From: JAMZMI01 sp039944535
GTDB lineage: Bacteria > Bacteroidota > Bacteroidia > Cytophagales > Cyclobacteriaceae
Length of the DNA stretch: 64,000 bases
NCBI GenBank assembly: GCA_039944535.1
Contig: JBDUYP010000024.1
Span: 124,001-188,000, forward strand
Direction: 5' to 3'
The notes below the pieces were generated by a model that did no database searches, was not told the DNA's origin, and saw only the letters and a list, made by a program, of their open reading frames with translations. How positions within the stretch are numbered: the first letter of the stretch is position 1; every line of letters starts with the position of its first letter. Both the position numbers and the translations under genes were made by a program. Shown here piece by piece: positions 34,973 to 42,933 of the stretch.

Positions 34973-35563
34973 TTACAGCTTCAAAAAGTTTTCTAAAATC
35001 TTCATTCCGGTATCGGCGCTTTTCTCTGGGTGAGCCTGGACGGCAAAGAAATTATCCTTTTGGATAGCCGCACTAAATGGCATCACATAGTCACACTCGG
35101 CGATGGTCTCTGCACATCGTGGCACGTAGTAGCTATGCACAAAGTAGATGTACTCGTCCTCCTCTATGCCTCCAAAAATCGGAGATTTCAGATCGTAAAT
35201 ATTGTTCCACCCCATGTGAGGAACCTTGACGCCCGGCTCCTTGGGAAATCGCAACACCTTTTCCGGAATGATGCCAATGCACTCGGTATTGTTTTCTTCG
35301 CTGTGCGCACACATGAGCTGCATGCCCAGACAAACACCCAGAAATGGTTGAGTCAGATTCCGCAACACATCCACCAAACCTGCTTCGTGCAGACTTTTCA
35401 TGGCTGTGCTGGCCTCTCCCTGTCCGGGAAAAATCACTTTATCTGCCGACCTGATGATCTCAGGATCGTCCGTAAGGATTGGTTCTTCCACACCCAGCCT
35501 GTTGAGCGCAAACTTCACAGACTGAATATTACCCGCATTGTACTTTACTATCGCTACCCTCAT
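34973..35563 (-). CDS. hisH: Imidazole glycerol phosphate synthase glutaminase subunit
   Basis: 196 residues, class I glutamine amidotransferase. FPGQGEAS, LGVCLGMQLM (nucleophile Cys78) and QAHPEKSADTG (His/Glu of the triad) are visible. Supplies ammonia to HisF. First gene of hisH-hisA-hisF-hisIE. A terminator-like hairpin with U-run ends only 13 nt before its ATG, so expression may be controlled by attenuation or come from a promoter just after phhA. Confidence 0.97.
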   Translation of the reverse strand: MRVAIVKYNAGNIQSVKFALNRLGVEEPILTDDPEIIRSADKVIFPGQGEASTAMKSLHEAGLVDVLRNLTQPFLGVCLGMQLMCAHSEENNTECIGIIPEKVLRFPKEPGVKVPHMGWNNIYDLKSPIFGGIEEDEYIYFVHSYYVPRCAETIAECDYVMPFSAAIQKDNFFAVQAHPEKSADTGMKILENFLKL

Positions 35564-35566
35564 AGA

Positions 35567-35599
35567 AAATAAAAAAGGCTGTGAGCTGTACCCACAACC
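35567..35599 (-). terminator. Intrinsic terminator/attenuator between phhA and hisH
   Basis: Minus strand GGTTGTG / CACAGCC (one G-U pair; + strand 35577-35583 and 35593-35599) followed by TTTTTTATTTT. It lies 31 bp past the phhA stop and 13 nt before the hisH ATG, so it can end phhA transcripts and also act inside the his leader. Confidence 0.7.
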
Positions 35600-35610
35600 G
35601 AAACGAAGGC

Positions 35611-35618
35611 CAAATTTA
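35611..35618 (-). promoter_or_regulatory. Bacteroidota-type -7 box for the his operon
   Basis: TAAATTTG on the minus strand, exact TAnnTTTG, placed between the phhA stop and the hairpin. If used, transcription starts just before the hairpin, which would then form in the his leader. No clear -33 TTG. Confidence 0.35.
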
Positions 35619-35629
35619 GAAAGCTTATG

Positions 35630-36373
35630 CTAAGCCGTAACCGATTCGGGCTTACTTTTTTGAAGGGCTTCTTTCAAAACTGCCTGAATCTCAGGCAGGC
35701 TCTGATAAAGCTGCTCGTAAGATTCTATTATGAAATACTCTTTTTGAAATACATCCTTTCGATATGGCGTGTCCACCATTTTAGCTACGCTGAATTCATG
35801 GTGCTCCGGCTCATCGGACAAACAATATTTGGTCTCGCCTGCTGACGATAAAATTCCTGCTCCGTAAATCCTCAACTCATCGTTTTCACGAATCAAACCA
35901 AACTCCACCGTGAACCAGTAAACACGAGACAGTAGTTCTATAGCATAGTCATTGCCTACATACTCCAGCCCGATCTTGCTCAGTTCCTGCAAGAAATCAA
36001 CAAAGCTCTGATTGGATAGCAGCGGCACGTGTGCAAACACATCATGAAACATATCCGGCTCCTCCAGATAATCCAACTCCTCCATCTTCCTCAGCCATGT
36101 GGTAGCGGGAAAGCGACGGTTGGACATGAGCTCAAAGAAGGTATAATCCGGCACGATACCCGGCACCACAGCCAGCTTCCAGCCGGTAAGGCTGTTCAGT
36201 ATCTCATTGGTTTCAGAAAACTTAGGAATACGCTCAGCCTCGAAAACAACTTTACCCAAACCGTCCAGATAGGCCTTGCTAGCCGCCTTTGGCAGGTTCT
36301 TGATTTGCCTTTCGTAGAGTAGCTTCCATACCTGAAAGTCCTCCTCGTTGTAGTTTCCGTAGATCTGTTGCAT
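35630..36373 (-). CDS. phhA: Phenylalanine 4-monooxygenase (phenylalanine hydroxylase)
   Basis: 247 residues, the short bacterial form without an ACT regulatory domain. The non-haem iron facial triad is visible: His110 and His115 in DMFHDVFAHVPLL and Glu157 in FTVEFGL; FPATTWLR and AGILSSAGE are further family segments. Converts Phe to Tyr using tetrahydropterin and O2. A TACATTTG -7 box sits 22 bp upstream and a terminator follows. Transcribed in the same direction as, and just upstream of, hisHAF-IE. Confidence 0.96.
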   Translation of the reverse strand: MQQIYGNYNEEDFQVWKLLYERQIKNLPKAASKAYLDGLGKVVFEAERIPKFSETNEILNSLTGWKLAVVPGIVPDYTFFELMSNRRFPATTWLRKMEELDYLEEPDMFHDVFAHVPLLSNQSFVDFLQELSKIGLEYVGNDYAIELLSRVYWFTVEFGLIRENDELRIYGAGILSSAGETKYCLSDEPEHHEFSVAKMVDTPYRKDVFQKEYFIIESYEQLYQSLPEIQAVLKEALQKSKPESVTA

Positions 36374-36395
36374 TTGTATGGGGTGTTTTGAGATA

Positions 36396-36403
36396 CAAAT
36401 GTA
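36396..36403 (-). promoter_or_regulatory. Bacteroidota-type -7 box for phhA
   Basis: TACATTTG on the minus strand, an exact TAnnTTTG match 22 bp before the phhA ATG. The -33 region reads TTTTCG, not a clean TTG. Confidence 0.42.
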
Positions 36404-36489
36404 GCAATTCTATAGAGCGAAAAGTTCCGTTTTTGATGGGTGGTGTTGGAAAGGGATGGAGTTATTCGGATGAAAAAATTCCGAGATAA

Positions 36490-36527
36490 GATTCCCCGAA
36501 CTCCGCTCCGCTGCGTCGTGGAATGAC
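36490..36527 (+). repeat. Intergenic repeat, copy A
   Basis: Begins GATTCCCCGAACTCC and ends GTGGAATGAC; shares these ends and most of its middle with copy B at 36724-36756, which lacks a few internal bases. Confidence 0.65.
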
Positions 36528-36613
36528 GGTGAAAATGATTGGAGCTAGAACTCCTCCCAGGAGGGGAGTACCCAGACCCAAATGTCATTCATAATTCGAG
36601 ATTAAACACCTTT

Positions 36614-36634
36614 GTCATTCCAGAATGGAATCTT
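36614..36634. repeat. Intergenic repeat fragment GTCATTCC...GGAATC
   Basis: A small palindrome (ATTCC AGAAT GGAAT) starting with GTCATTCC, the reverse complement of the GGAATGAC end of copies A and B. Confidence 0.45.
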
Positions 36635-36723
36635 ATCCATTGTAGCAAGTTGAGTACCTCCTTCCCTTAGATATCTTCTCGACGTAGAGGATGCTTCCAG
36701 CATGACTGCAAAAGTGAAAAACA

Positions 36724-36756
36724 GATTCCCCGAACTCCCCTCCGTAGTGGAATGAC
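36724..36756 (+). repeat. Intergenic repeat, copy B
   Basis: GATTCCCCGAACTCC...GTGGAATGAC, a shortened near-copy of 36490-36527 in the same orientation. Confidence 0.65.
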
Positions 36757-36849
36757 CAAATAATTAGAAACAGATTGGGCCACCTGAAAAAATATTCTTT
36801 CAAAGAATCTAATGAATATTTTTCCGGCATAACGACCAAAGGAGAAACC

Positions 36850-37779
36850 TTACTTAAACTTGATCTTCCGCATGCCATTGAGGTAGAGCCACATCATCTT
36901 GAGTTTGCTCCCTTCTTTCTTGCGGCCCATTTCCATGGCGTCCCACAGTTCGTCCGGCACCTGATCGAGTTGGTTAAACTCCCCAGCACCTTTGAGCCAT
37001 TCTCCTCCATCAATTGTGATCACTTCACCGTTGACATACGCCGAGTAGTCAGATACGAGATAGGCTGCCAGATTGGCCAGCTCCTGATGCTCACCTACCC
37101 TGCCTACGGGCACTTTATTGGCCGGATCAAATTTCTCTTTGAGTCCACCCGGCAACAAGCGATCCCATGCGCCTTTGGTAGGAAATGGTCCTGGAGCAAT
37201 GGCATTGGCACGGATGCCATACTTTGCCCACTCCACGCCAAGTGAACGGGTCATAGCCAGCACACCAGCTTTGGCGCATGCCGAGGGAACCACATAGCCA
37301 GACCCAGTCCAGGCATAAGTAGTCACGATGCTGAGGATATTTCCTGCTTTCTTTTCCTCTATCCAGTCCTTACCCACGGCCAGCGTGAAGTTGTAAGAGC
37401 CTTTCAATACAATATCCACCACCGTGTCAAAAGCACGGTGCGACAGGCGCTCCGTCGGGCTAATGAAATTACCCGCAGCATTGTTTAGCAATACATCAAT
37501 GCCCCCAAACTTTGCCTTGGTGTCTGCAATCACCTTTTCTACCTGCTCATAGTCGCGCACATCACACGCCAGGGGCAAAACAGTATTTCCGCTTGCTCCT
37601 TCTATCTCTTTGGCTGTTTCCTGAAGCACCTCCAGCTTGCGACTGGTGATGACTACATTGGCTCCAAGCTGAGAAAAATAGGTAGCCATGGATTTGCCAA
37701 GGCCAGTTCCTCCACCGGTGACAATAATTGTTTTTCCTTTCAGGGCGTCTTCCCTGAGCATTCCTTCTGTATAGTTCAT
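36850..37779 (-). CDS. SDR-family oxidoreductase, 2,4-dienoyl-CoA reductase-like
   Basis: 309 residues. Rossmann fold with TGGGTGLGKSMA (NADP-binding) and NNAAGNF. The usual YxxxK position reads SACAKAG: Ser replaces Tyr while the Lys is kept, as in peroxisomal-type 2,4-dienoyl-CoA reductases (DECR2). NAIAPGPFPTKGA and the C-terminal GEVITIDGGEWL are also DECR-like. Likely reduces 2,4-dienoyl-CoA esters during breakdown of unsaturated fatty acids. The basic C-terminal tail (KMMWLYLNGMRKIKFK) is unremarkable. Single gene, followed by the repeat-rich region. Confidence 0.88.
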   Translation of the reverse strand: MNYTEGMLREDALKGKTIIVTGGGTGLGKSMATYFSQLGANVVITSRKLEVLQETAKEIEGASGNTVLPLACDVRDYEQVEKVIADTKAKFGGIDVLLNNAAGNFISPTERLSHRAFDTVVDIVLKGSYNFTLAVGKDWIEEKKAGNILSIVTTYAWTGSGYVVPSACAKAGVLAMTRSLGVEWAKYGIRANAIAPGPFPTKGAWDRLLPGGLKEKFDPANKVPVGRVGEHQELANLAAYLVSDYSAYVNGEVITIDGGEWLKGAGEFNQLDQVPDELWDAMEMGRKKEGSKLKMMWLYLNGMRKIKFK

Positions 37780-37818
37780 GGGGTGTATTTATTGAAGTTT
37801 ATGTAAACTAAAAAGTAT

Positions 37819-37919
37819 GTCATTTCGACGTAAGGAGAAATCCTTCTTAATTGAAAAATGTCCAGGATACTCATACCACTATAGTGAAGAGAAAGATATC
37901 TCATTTTATTCGATATGAC
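37819..37919. repeat. ~101-bp element with imperfect terminal inverted repeats (MITE/REP-like)
   Basis: Left end GTCATTTCGA (37819-37828) and right end TCGATATGAC (37910-37919) are 10-bp inverted ends with one mismatch. The left part GTCATTTCGACGTAAGGAGA recalls intergenic repeats common in Bacteroidota. No coding capacity. It fills the gap upstream of the SDR gene. Confidence 0.5.
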
Positions 37920-37981
37920 AGGATCGTGTGGATAGTTCTGGAGAAATCAGGCCGTTTCCACGCATCTCAAAATATTGAAAA

Positions 37982-39052
37982 CTACATCTCCGCGATCCAT
38001 TCACGAATCAAAGTGATTCCTTCATCATGATTCATTTTGCGGCCAAGTTCCGGCATCATCACGCCAGGATCTGTACTGCTGATTCTGTGATATAAAATGG
38101 ATTGATCCGGCTGCCCCGGTACGATTCCAAATTTCAACCCTCCCGACCCACGACCGGCAGCCACAGGTGGTTTGTTTAAACCTAACTTGTAAAGATCTGT
38201 TTCGGCATAGGTGAGATATAGCCCCGTATTTTTAGCTGGTCCCTCTGCTCTGTGGCAATGTGCGCAGTTGATCTCCAACCATGCTCTTGCACGTGCATCT
38301 AGTGTCCCGGTTGTTTCATCGTCCCAGACTGGAATGATCGGCCACTCGGACTCTAGAGGAATAGCAGACAGTATGCCTAAAGATGCCCACTTGCTGAGTT
38401 GATTATTGGAGCCATCTGCATAGCTATATGACCGGTTCATCTGACGAGCAGTAGGTCCTATGGGACTCATCTCTCCGCTGAGTTCGTGGCAGCTTTTGCA
38501 CTGAACCAGATTAGGAACAGAGTATTTCACATTCCTCAATACTCCATTATCATCGGTCCAACTCACAGGCACGTTCTTTCCCGCAATTTTAAGCTCTGCA
38601 TCTGTTTGTTTTTCATTCCAAACATAGACCAGCGCATTCCAGCCTTTTGGCTCATTGATGAGCAGGCGAGTTTCTATAATTCGACGATCACCTTCGGGCT
38701 GAGAAAAATCAATGGGATAATAAAAGTTCTTGATCAGAATGGTTCCTTCGGGAAAATCCATCACCTCCACTGGGTTGTACTTAGCTGTGGTTCCTTCCGG
38801 CAATTTAACAAAGCGAGCCTTGTGTGCATAATCCGTAAAAAGTGGGGTATTGAGATCATAAGGAATGACATTTTTCTCAGGCGAAAGGTTGGCCAATGGC
38901 TGCTCGAACAGATTCCAATCTGACAAACGTTTTGGTGCGCCCAGATCGTCGGTAGTGCCCAGCGACACCTCCTTGACCGTGATTTGTTTCTTTTCAGGTT
39001 TGCGGCTGCAGGCAACTAATCCCACCAATAAAAGAACTACCAACAATCTCAT
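37982..39052 (-). CDS. Diheme c-type cytochrome lipoprotein (SO2930/TIGR03806 family)
   Basis: 356 residues. Lipobox LVAC (Cys15). Two haem-binding motifs: CKSCH (185-189) and CAHCH (263-267). The segment NVIPYDLNTPLFTDYAHKARFVKLP is characteristic of the TIGR03806 family, and a late Met (GVMMPELGRKM) could be an axial ligand. Likely an outer-membrane-anchored electron carrier. It follows the beta-helix lipoprotein gene with a 4-bp ATGA overlap (39049-39052); the two families are known to occur as a pair with no assigned function. Confidence 0.88.
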   Translation of the reverse strand: MRLLVVLLLVGLVACSRKPEKKQITVKEVSLGTTDDLGAPKRLSDWNLFEQPLANLSPEKNVIPYDLNTPLFTDYAHKARFVKLPEGTTAKYNPVEVMDFPEGTILIKNFYYPIDFSQPEGDRRIIETRLLINEPKGWNALVYVWNEKQTDAELKIAGKNVPVSWTDDNGVLRNVKYSVPNLVQCKSCHELSGEMSPIGPTARQMNRSYSYADGSNNQLSKWASLGILSAIPLESEWPIIPVWDDETTGTLDARARAWLEINCAHCHRAEGPAKNTGLYLTYAETDLYKLGLNKPPVAAGRGSGGLKFGIVPGQPDQSILYHRISSTDPGVMMPELGRKMNHDEGITLIREWIAEM

Positions 39053-40296
39053 AAGCTCAACTCTAACACAACTTGCTGACCTTCACACTTATAAGCTCCT
39101 AAGCCTGTTTCTAGGTTTTCAAATTCATTGGCGGCATCCAGGTTGGCAAACTTAACGCTCTCACTTTCGCTGATGCACAGCCGGAAGCCAGCACCTTGTG
39201 CAGTGATCCCGTCCCACACTATATCCGGTGTATTCAAGGGAAACTTCATCATAAAAAGCAAACCAAAATCATTCTCAGTGGTAGGCATCAAATGTCCGTT
39301 ATCAAAAATATTGTCGTGGATGTAAACGTCGTTCGGGGATGGATCATAGTTCTCATCCTTTTTCGCTTTCTCGATGTTTTCGTTGAGTTGTGATTCTTCC
39401 GTGGTAGAAAGTGCTTCTACTATATCATAACTGATGATTGCGGTCCCTACGGACTGATTGTCCTTAATCAGATTTTCATAAATCTCAATATTTCTGGTAG
39501 CCAAAAGCATGAGTCCGGTACCGGGAGGAACTGTCGCCACGACGTTCCCTTCCGGCGCAAAATTGGTGTAGTTGTTTGATTCTATTCTATTGCCAAAAAC
39601 CCTGGTAGTATGACCGTATTGCGTCAAGCCAGGCAGGTCAAACACGAGGATGCCCCCAGTGTTGTGATGGGCATAGTTATCATAGATATCTACCCATTTA
39701 GAGTTTTCGCTTTCGATACCCGCTACATTGTAATATGCTTCATTGCTTCTGATTATCACAGAATCTGACTGTCCCACATAGATTCCGGCATCTGACGACC
39801 CAATCGCCACGCAATTTTCGATCAGAACATTTTTGGAAAGGACAGGATAAAAAGCGTAGGCACCATTTTCCATTTTCGGTTCGCCGTTCCACTGCGACTT
39901 CACCCCCCTCAACACCACGCCTCGGCTGTCGGTTATCTTTATATTGTCGCCTTTGGCATCTTCGATTGTGAAATTCTCAAGCGTAAGATTGATACAGTTT
40001 GCGGCCTTGATTCCTTCCGCTCCTTCCTCTTGTGTGGCAAAGGACAAAATGGTCTTGTCCATTCCAGCACCACGCAAGGTCAGGTTCTTTTTGCCATCTA
40101 TCAGCAGAGACCTGGAAAACATAAAATACCCTTCGGGCAAATCAATCACAGTACTATCAGAAGCGGTAATCAGCCGGGACTGAAGATCGCTTTCTATGCT
40201 GTTCCATTCCAGCACATCGCGCTCTGGTATATCCGGAGATGGGGCGCCACATCTAATCAATAAAAGTGTGAGGAGAATTGGGGTTAAAATTTTCAT
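39049..40296 (-). CDS. Parallel beta-helix lipoprotein (TIGR03805 family)
   Basis: 415 residues. Lipobox LIRC (Cys16). From ~60 to ~320 it is a right-handed parallel beta-helix: successive turns such as NLTLRGAGMDKTI, NLTLENFTIEDAKGDNI, NVLIENCVAIGSSDAGIYV, SVIIRSNEAYYNVAGI, WVDIYDNYAHHNTGGI and NIEIYENLIKDNQSVG. Such folds are typical of carbohydrate-active or scaffold proteins; no catalytic site is identified. Upstream partner of the diheme cytochrome gene (ATGA overlap). Confidence 0.88.
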   Translation of the reverse strand: MKILTPILLTLLLIRCGAPSPDIPERDVLEWNSIESDLQSRLITASDSTVIDLPEGYFMFSRSLLIDGKKNLTLRGAGMDKTILSFATQEEGAEGIKAANCINLTLENFTIEDAKGDNIKITDSRGVVLRGVKSQWNGEPKMENGAYAFYPVLSKNVLIENCVAIGSSDAGIYVGQSDSVIIRSNEAYYNVAGIESENSKWVDIYDNYAHHNTGGILVFDLPGLTQYGHTTRVFGNRIESNNYTNFAPEGNVVATVPPGTGLMLLATRNIEIYENLIKDNQSVGTAIISYDIVEALSTTEESQLNENIEKAKKDENYDPSPNDVYIHDNIFDNGHLMPTTENDFGLLFMMKFPLNTPDIVWDGITAQGAGFRLCISESESVKFANLDAANEFENLETGLGAYKCEGQQVVLELSL

Positions 40297-40361
40297 TTTT
40301 AAAAGGTAATTAAAAACCTCAATTAACCCCTAACCCCAGTAGAAGTCGCATAAAAAAATAC

Positions 40362-40419
40362 AAAAAAAACCGTCATTCAGAGACCATTTGGTTAATAGAC
40401 AAAAAGCTCTGAGTGACGG
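40362..40419 (-). terminator. Terminator of the ABC1-kinase gene
   Basis: Long stem (40370-40382 with 40407-40419, 13 bp, one G-U/mismatch) and a 24-nt loop; on the minus strand it ends in eight U. The arm contains GTCATTC, the same word as in the intergenic repeats, so the hairpin may derive from that family. 56 bp past the stop at 40476. Confidence 0.75.
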
Positions 40420-40475
40420 AGGAAAAATTTTAAATGCTTTTTAAAGATTCAAATTCATGAAGCACCATCAGATAA

Positions 40476-41783
40476 TCAGGCTAGCCAATTTGGCTTGGTA
40501 GTAGTCACATTAGCGCCCAGGGCATTCAAGAGTTGGTACAACCCAAAATACGTTCTGTTCACATATAATCCATGTTTGCTGCCCCTTGGGTGTTTTGAGT
40601 TTCTCAGCTCTTTCATACTTGACAACTTTTCGCTCAGCGCATATATTTCATTGAAGTAAGTGTTATCGGAGAAATCAAAAGTATCTGAGTGGAACGGCCG
40701 TCCCAGCAGCATCGTCATGTCTTTGAACACATTGAGGTAGAGGTCTTTTTCCGTGGCGGAATCATCCTCATAGATAAAACTCAGTCCCATCAGAATGTCT
40801 ATCAACTCATCGTCGTTAGCAATCAAATCCCGACTCATGAGGCGAAAATAGGCATTGTAAAAATCCTCAGGGATTTCTTTCACGCATCCAAAATCGATTA
40901 CACCAAGTGATCCATCCTCCTGCATAAGGAAATTGCCCGGGTGCGGATCAGCATGGACTTCTTTGAGCTCGTGAACCTGATGGTGGTAAAAATCCCACAT
41001 TGCCTGACCGATGTGATTTCTCACTTCCTGGGTGGGGTCAGTCTGTAAAAATTCTTTGATGTGTTTTCCATCCAGCCAATCCATGGTTATGATTCTTTCG
41101 GCAGACATTTCTGGGTAATACTTCGGAAATTTCAACCCAGTGATGTGACTGCATGCCTCCGAGATAGAAATGGACCTGCGAACTTCCAGCTTGTAGTCTG
41201 TCTCCTCCAGAAGTTTGCCTTCTACCTCACCCATGTATTGATCGAGCTCCCTTTCATTGAGACCGAAAAGACGCAAAGCAAATGGCTTGACCAATTTCAA
41301 ATCAGACCGAACGCTTTCTGCAACACCCGGGTATTGAATTTTCACAGCATAAACAGCATCGCCTTTTGTGGCACGGTGCACCTGCCCAATAGAGGCTGCA
41401 TTGACGGCATCTTTGGTGAATGAATCGAACAGAGCCAGAGGGTTTTCTCCAAAATACTTCTGAAAAGTCTTGACCACCAATGGAAAAGAAAGTGGTGGTG
41501 CACTGTATTGACTCATGGAAAATTTGTCCTGATAGGCTGTTGGCAATAGATTCTTATCCATAGCCAGCATCTGAGCTACCTTGAGAGCAGAACCTTTGAG
41601 TTCACTGAGCGAATCATAGATATCCTCTGCATTGTCCTGATCGAGTTGGTCACGGGTGGTGTTTTTATCAACAAGCTTTTTAGAATAGTGCTTGAGATAA
41701 TTTCCACCAACTTTGGCTCCCGTCTTCACGAATCTGGCCGCACGCGACACTTTGCCAACTGGAATACTATTTTGCTCCTTCAT
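40476..41783 (-). CDS. ABC1/UbiB/AarF-family protein kinase-like protein
   Basis: 435 residues. ABC1 landmarks in order: an N-terminal LKGSALKVAQML segment corresponding to the KxGQ motif (here KVAQ, Gly to Ala), AASIGQVHRA (Ala-rich nucleotide loop), VYAVKIQYPG (ATP Lys), LLEETDYKLEV, VHADPHPGNFL (catalytic) and VIDFGCV (metal Asp). UbiB-type proteins are atypical kinases/ATPases linked to quinone and lipid metabolism. No transmembrane helix is evident at the C-terminus. Back-to-back with the TetR gene (41783/41784), so likely co-regulated. Confidence 0.92.
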   Translation of the reverse strand: MKEQNSIPVGKVSRAARFVKTGAKVGGNYLKHYSKKLVDKNTTRDQLDQDNAEDIYDSLSELKGSALKVAQMLAMDKNLLPTAYQDKFSMSQYSAPPLSFPLVVKTFQKYFGENPLALFDSFTKDAVNAASIGQVHRATKGDAVYAVKIQYPGVAESVRSDLKLVKPFALRLFGLNERELDQYMGEVEGKLLEETDYKLEVRRSISISEACSHITGLKFPKYYPEMSAERIITMDWLDGKHIKEFLQTDPTQEVRNHIGQAMWDFYHHQVHELKEVHADPHPGNFLMQEDGSLGVIDFGCVKEIPEDFYNAYFRLMSRDLIANDDELIDILMGLSFIYEDDSATEKDLYLNVFKDMTMLLGRPFHSDTFDFSDNTYFNEIYALSEKLSSMKELRNSKHPRGSKHGLYVNRTYFGLYQLLNALGANVTTTKPNWLA

Positions 41784-42452
41784 CTAAAATGGTTTTTTGT
41801 TTTGGAATAGAAATTTGGCAAAGTCTATCATAGAATCAAGCGGCCCTTTGCCGACAAGGTCAAGTCCGAGGTTTACAGATTTTTCAATGGCCGCATCTGT
41901 CTTCTCAAATGCCTCACTGTCATCATCGGCCCAAAATTTATTGATGAACATAAAATGCAGCCAAAATGCCTTGTCATATTGATTGGCAAATGGTCTTTCT
42001 GCCACCTCATTGGTTTCCTTTCCCTGTGCCAAAAGGTCAGACACAAACGCTTCAAACGCCTCTTTCAGTGAAAATAGAAAGAATGGATTGAGGTCCTTTT
42101 TACTCATTTTTTCAAGCCTGTAAATCAGATAGCTTCTGTTTGGCAAAATCATCTCGAACCAGGTGAAATAAAACGCCAAAAACTTTTCACGGATAGAATA
42201 TTGTGCATAAGCCTCATCTTTCTCTAGCGCCCTGGTTGTTTTGGTAAACCAGTCAAGCCAAATGCTGCGCTCTAATGATTTGAAAGAATTGAAGTGCTTG
42301 TAAAAATCAGTTTCAGTGGCTTTTATCTTTTTGGTAAAATCAAAGATTGAAACGGGGTTCTTGTCGTGCGTAAGTAGGTGTTCAATGAATGCCTTTTGAA
42401 GTGCGGCTTTACTGACTGCCCGGGTCTTGGTTTTTGCTGTAGTCTTTTCCAT
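41784..42452 (-). CDS. TetR-family transcriptional regulator
   Basis: 222 residues from the ATG at 42452; a TTG at 42473 would add seven residues but lacks support. An N-terminal helix-turn-helix of TetR type: ALQKAFIEHLL ... SIFDFTKKIKATETDFYKHFNSFKSLERSIW, followed by an all-helical ligand domain rich in aromatic residues. Likely controls itself and the ABC1 gene directly downstream. A terminator hairpin lies in its leader about 45 bp upstream. Confidence 0.82.
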   Translation of the reverse strand: MEKTTAKTKTRAVSKAALQKAFIEHLLTHDKNPVSIFDFTKKIKATETDFYKHFNSFKSLERSIWLDWFTKTTRALEKDEAYAQYSIREKFLAFYFTWFEMILPNRSYLIYRLEKMSKKDLNPFFLFSLKEAFEAFVSDLLAQGKETNEVAERPFANQYDKAFWLHFMFINKFWADDDSEAFEKTDAAIEKSVNLGLDLVGKGPLDSMIDFAKFLFQNKKPF

Positions 42453-42933
42453 GCCGGGGTAACATAGTGTCAATTACAAATGTTCTGGCAAAATGAAAAA
42501 AAACAAAAAAAGCCTTCTCACGTCAGAGAAGGCCCTTAACCAGCGGTGAACAGATGCAGAATGCACTGTTACGTTCACTAAAGTAGGAACACCCCAGCTA
42601 GATTGAAATACCACTTTTAGGGTATATTGATCAAAAACCTGCTTCAATCATATTAAACCCACATTCCATCTGAGCCTAATTTTCACTAATTCAAACAAAC
42701 TTTTAAAAGTTAAATCATGACTTCAAATATTTATAAATTAATATATTTTGATTTATTTTGATAAATATTACAATTCATACAAATTTGAGTTTTCAAATAA
42801 ATACTCATTTCGATTTTCATAATACAGCAAGATTTTTAAAGAAAAACCAAGCTCATCACCTTGAGAGATAGTCAGCCACCAAACCAATAAACATCTGAAA
42901 TTAAAAAGTTCATATCACTAAAACCCCGCAGTA
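42453..42933. other. 481-bp intergenic region with orphan minus-strand terminator
   Basis: No gene seen. Contents: terminator hairpin (42495-42533, separate entry); ATACC(N8)GGTAT palindrome read on the minus strand near 42610-42630; a very AT-rich stretch 42710-42840 with a 9-bp inverted repeat AATATTTAT (42726-42734) / ATAAATATT (42761-42769), probably promoter DNA for the divergent gene at 42934. Confidence 0.5.
42495..42533 (-). terminator. Terminator upstream of the TetR gene (leader attenuator or end of a small RNA)
   Basis: Stem GCCTTCTC (42512-42519) / GAGAAGGC (42526-42533), 6-nt loop, with a U-run on the minus strand only. It precedes the TetR start by ~43 bp in the same direction, and no coding gene lies between it and the divergent gene at 42934. 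Confidence 0.75.

Larger units (their letters stand above)
36374..36849. other. 476-bp intergenic region with degenerate repeats
   Basis: Apart from the phhA promoter this stretch holds no credible gene. It carries several copies of short GC-richer repeat words bounded by GTCATTCC / GGAATGAC (separate entries), mixed with words such as CTCGACGTAGAGGATG and GCATGAC, giving the look of decayed intergenic repeats. Confidence 0.6.

Noticed and set aside
35030..35572. 180-residue plus-strand frame
   Set aside because: Antisense to hisH.
36196..36588. 130-residue minus-strand frame running from phhA into the intergenic repeats
   Set aside because: Out of frame with phhA and crosses repeat DNA; Arg/Ser/Thr-rich nonsense composition.
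42453..42473. Seven-codon TTG extension of the TetR gene
   Set aside because: ATG at 42452 is a better start; the extension adds an unhelpful Cys/Pro peptide.
42726..42769. 9-bp AT inverted repeat AATATTTAT/ATAAATATT
   Set aside because: Pure A/T arms in a very AT-rich promoter region arise easily by chance; not reported as an operator.
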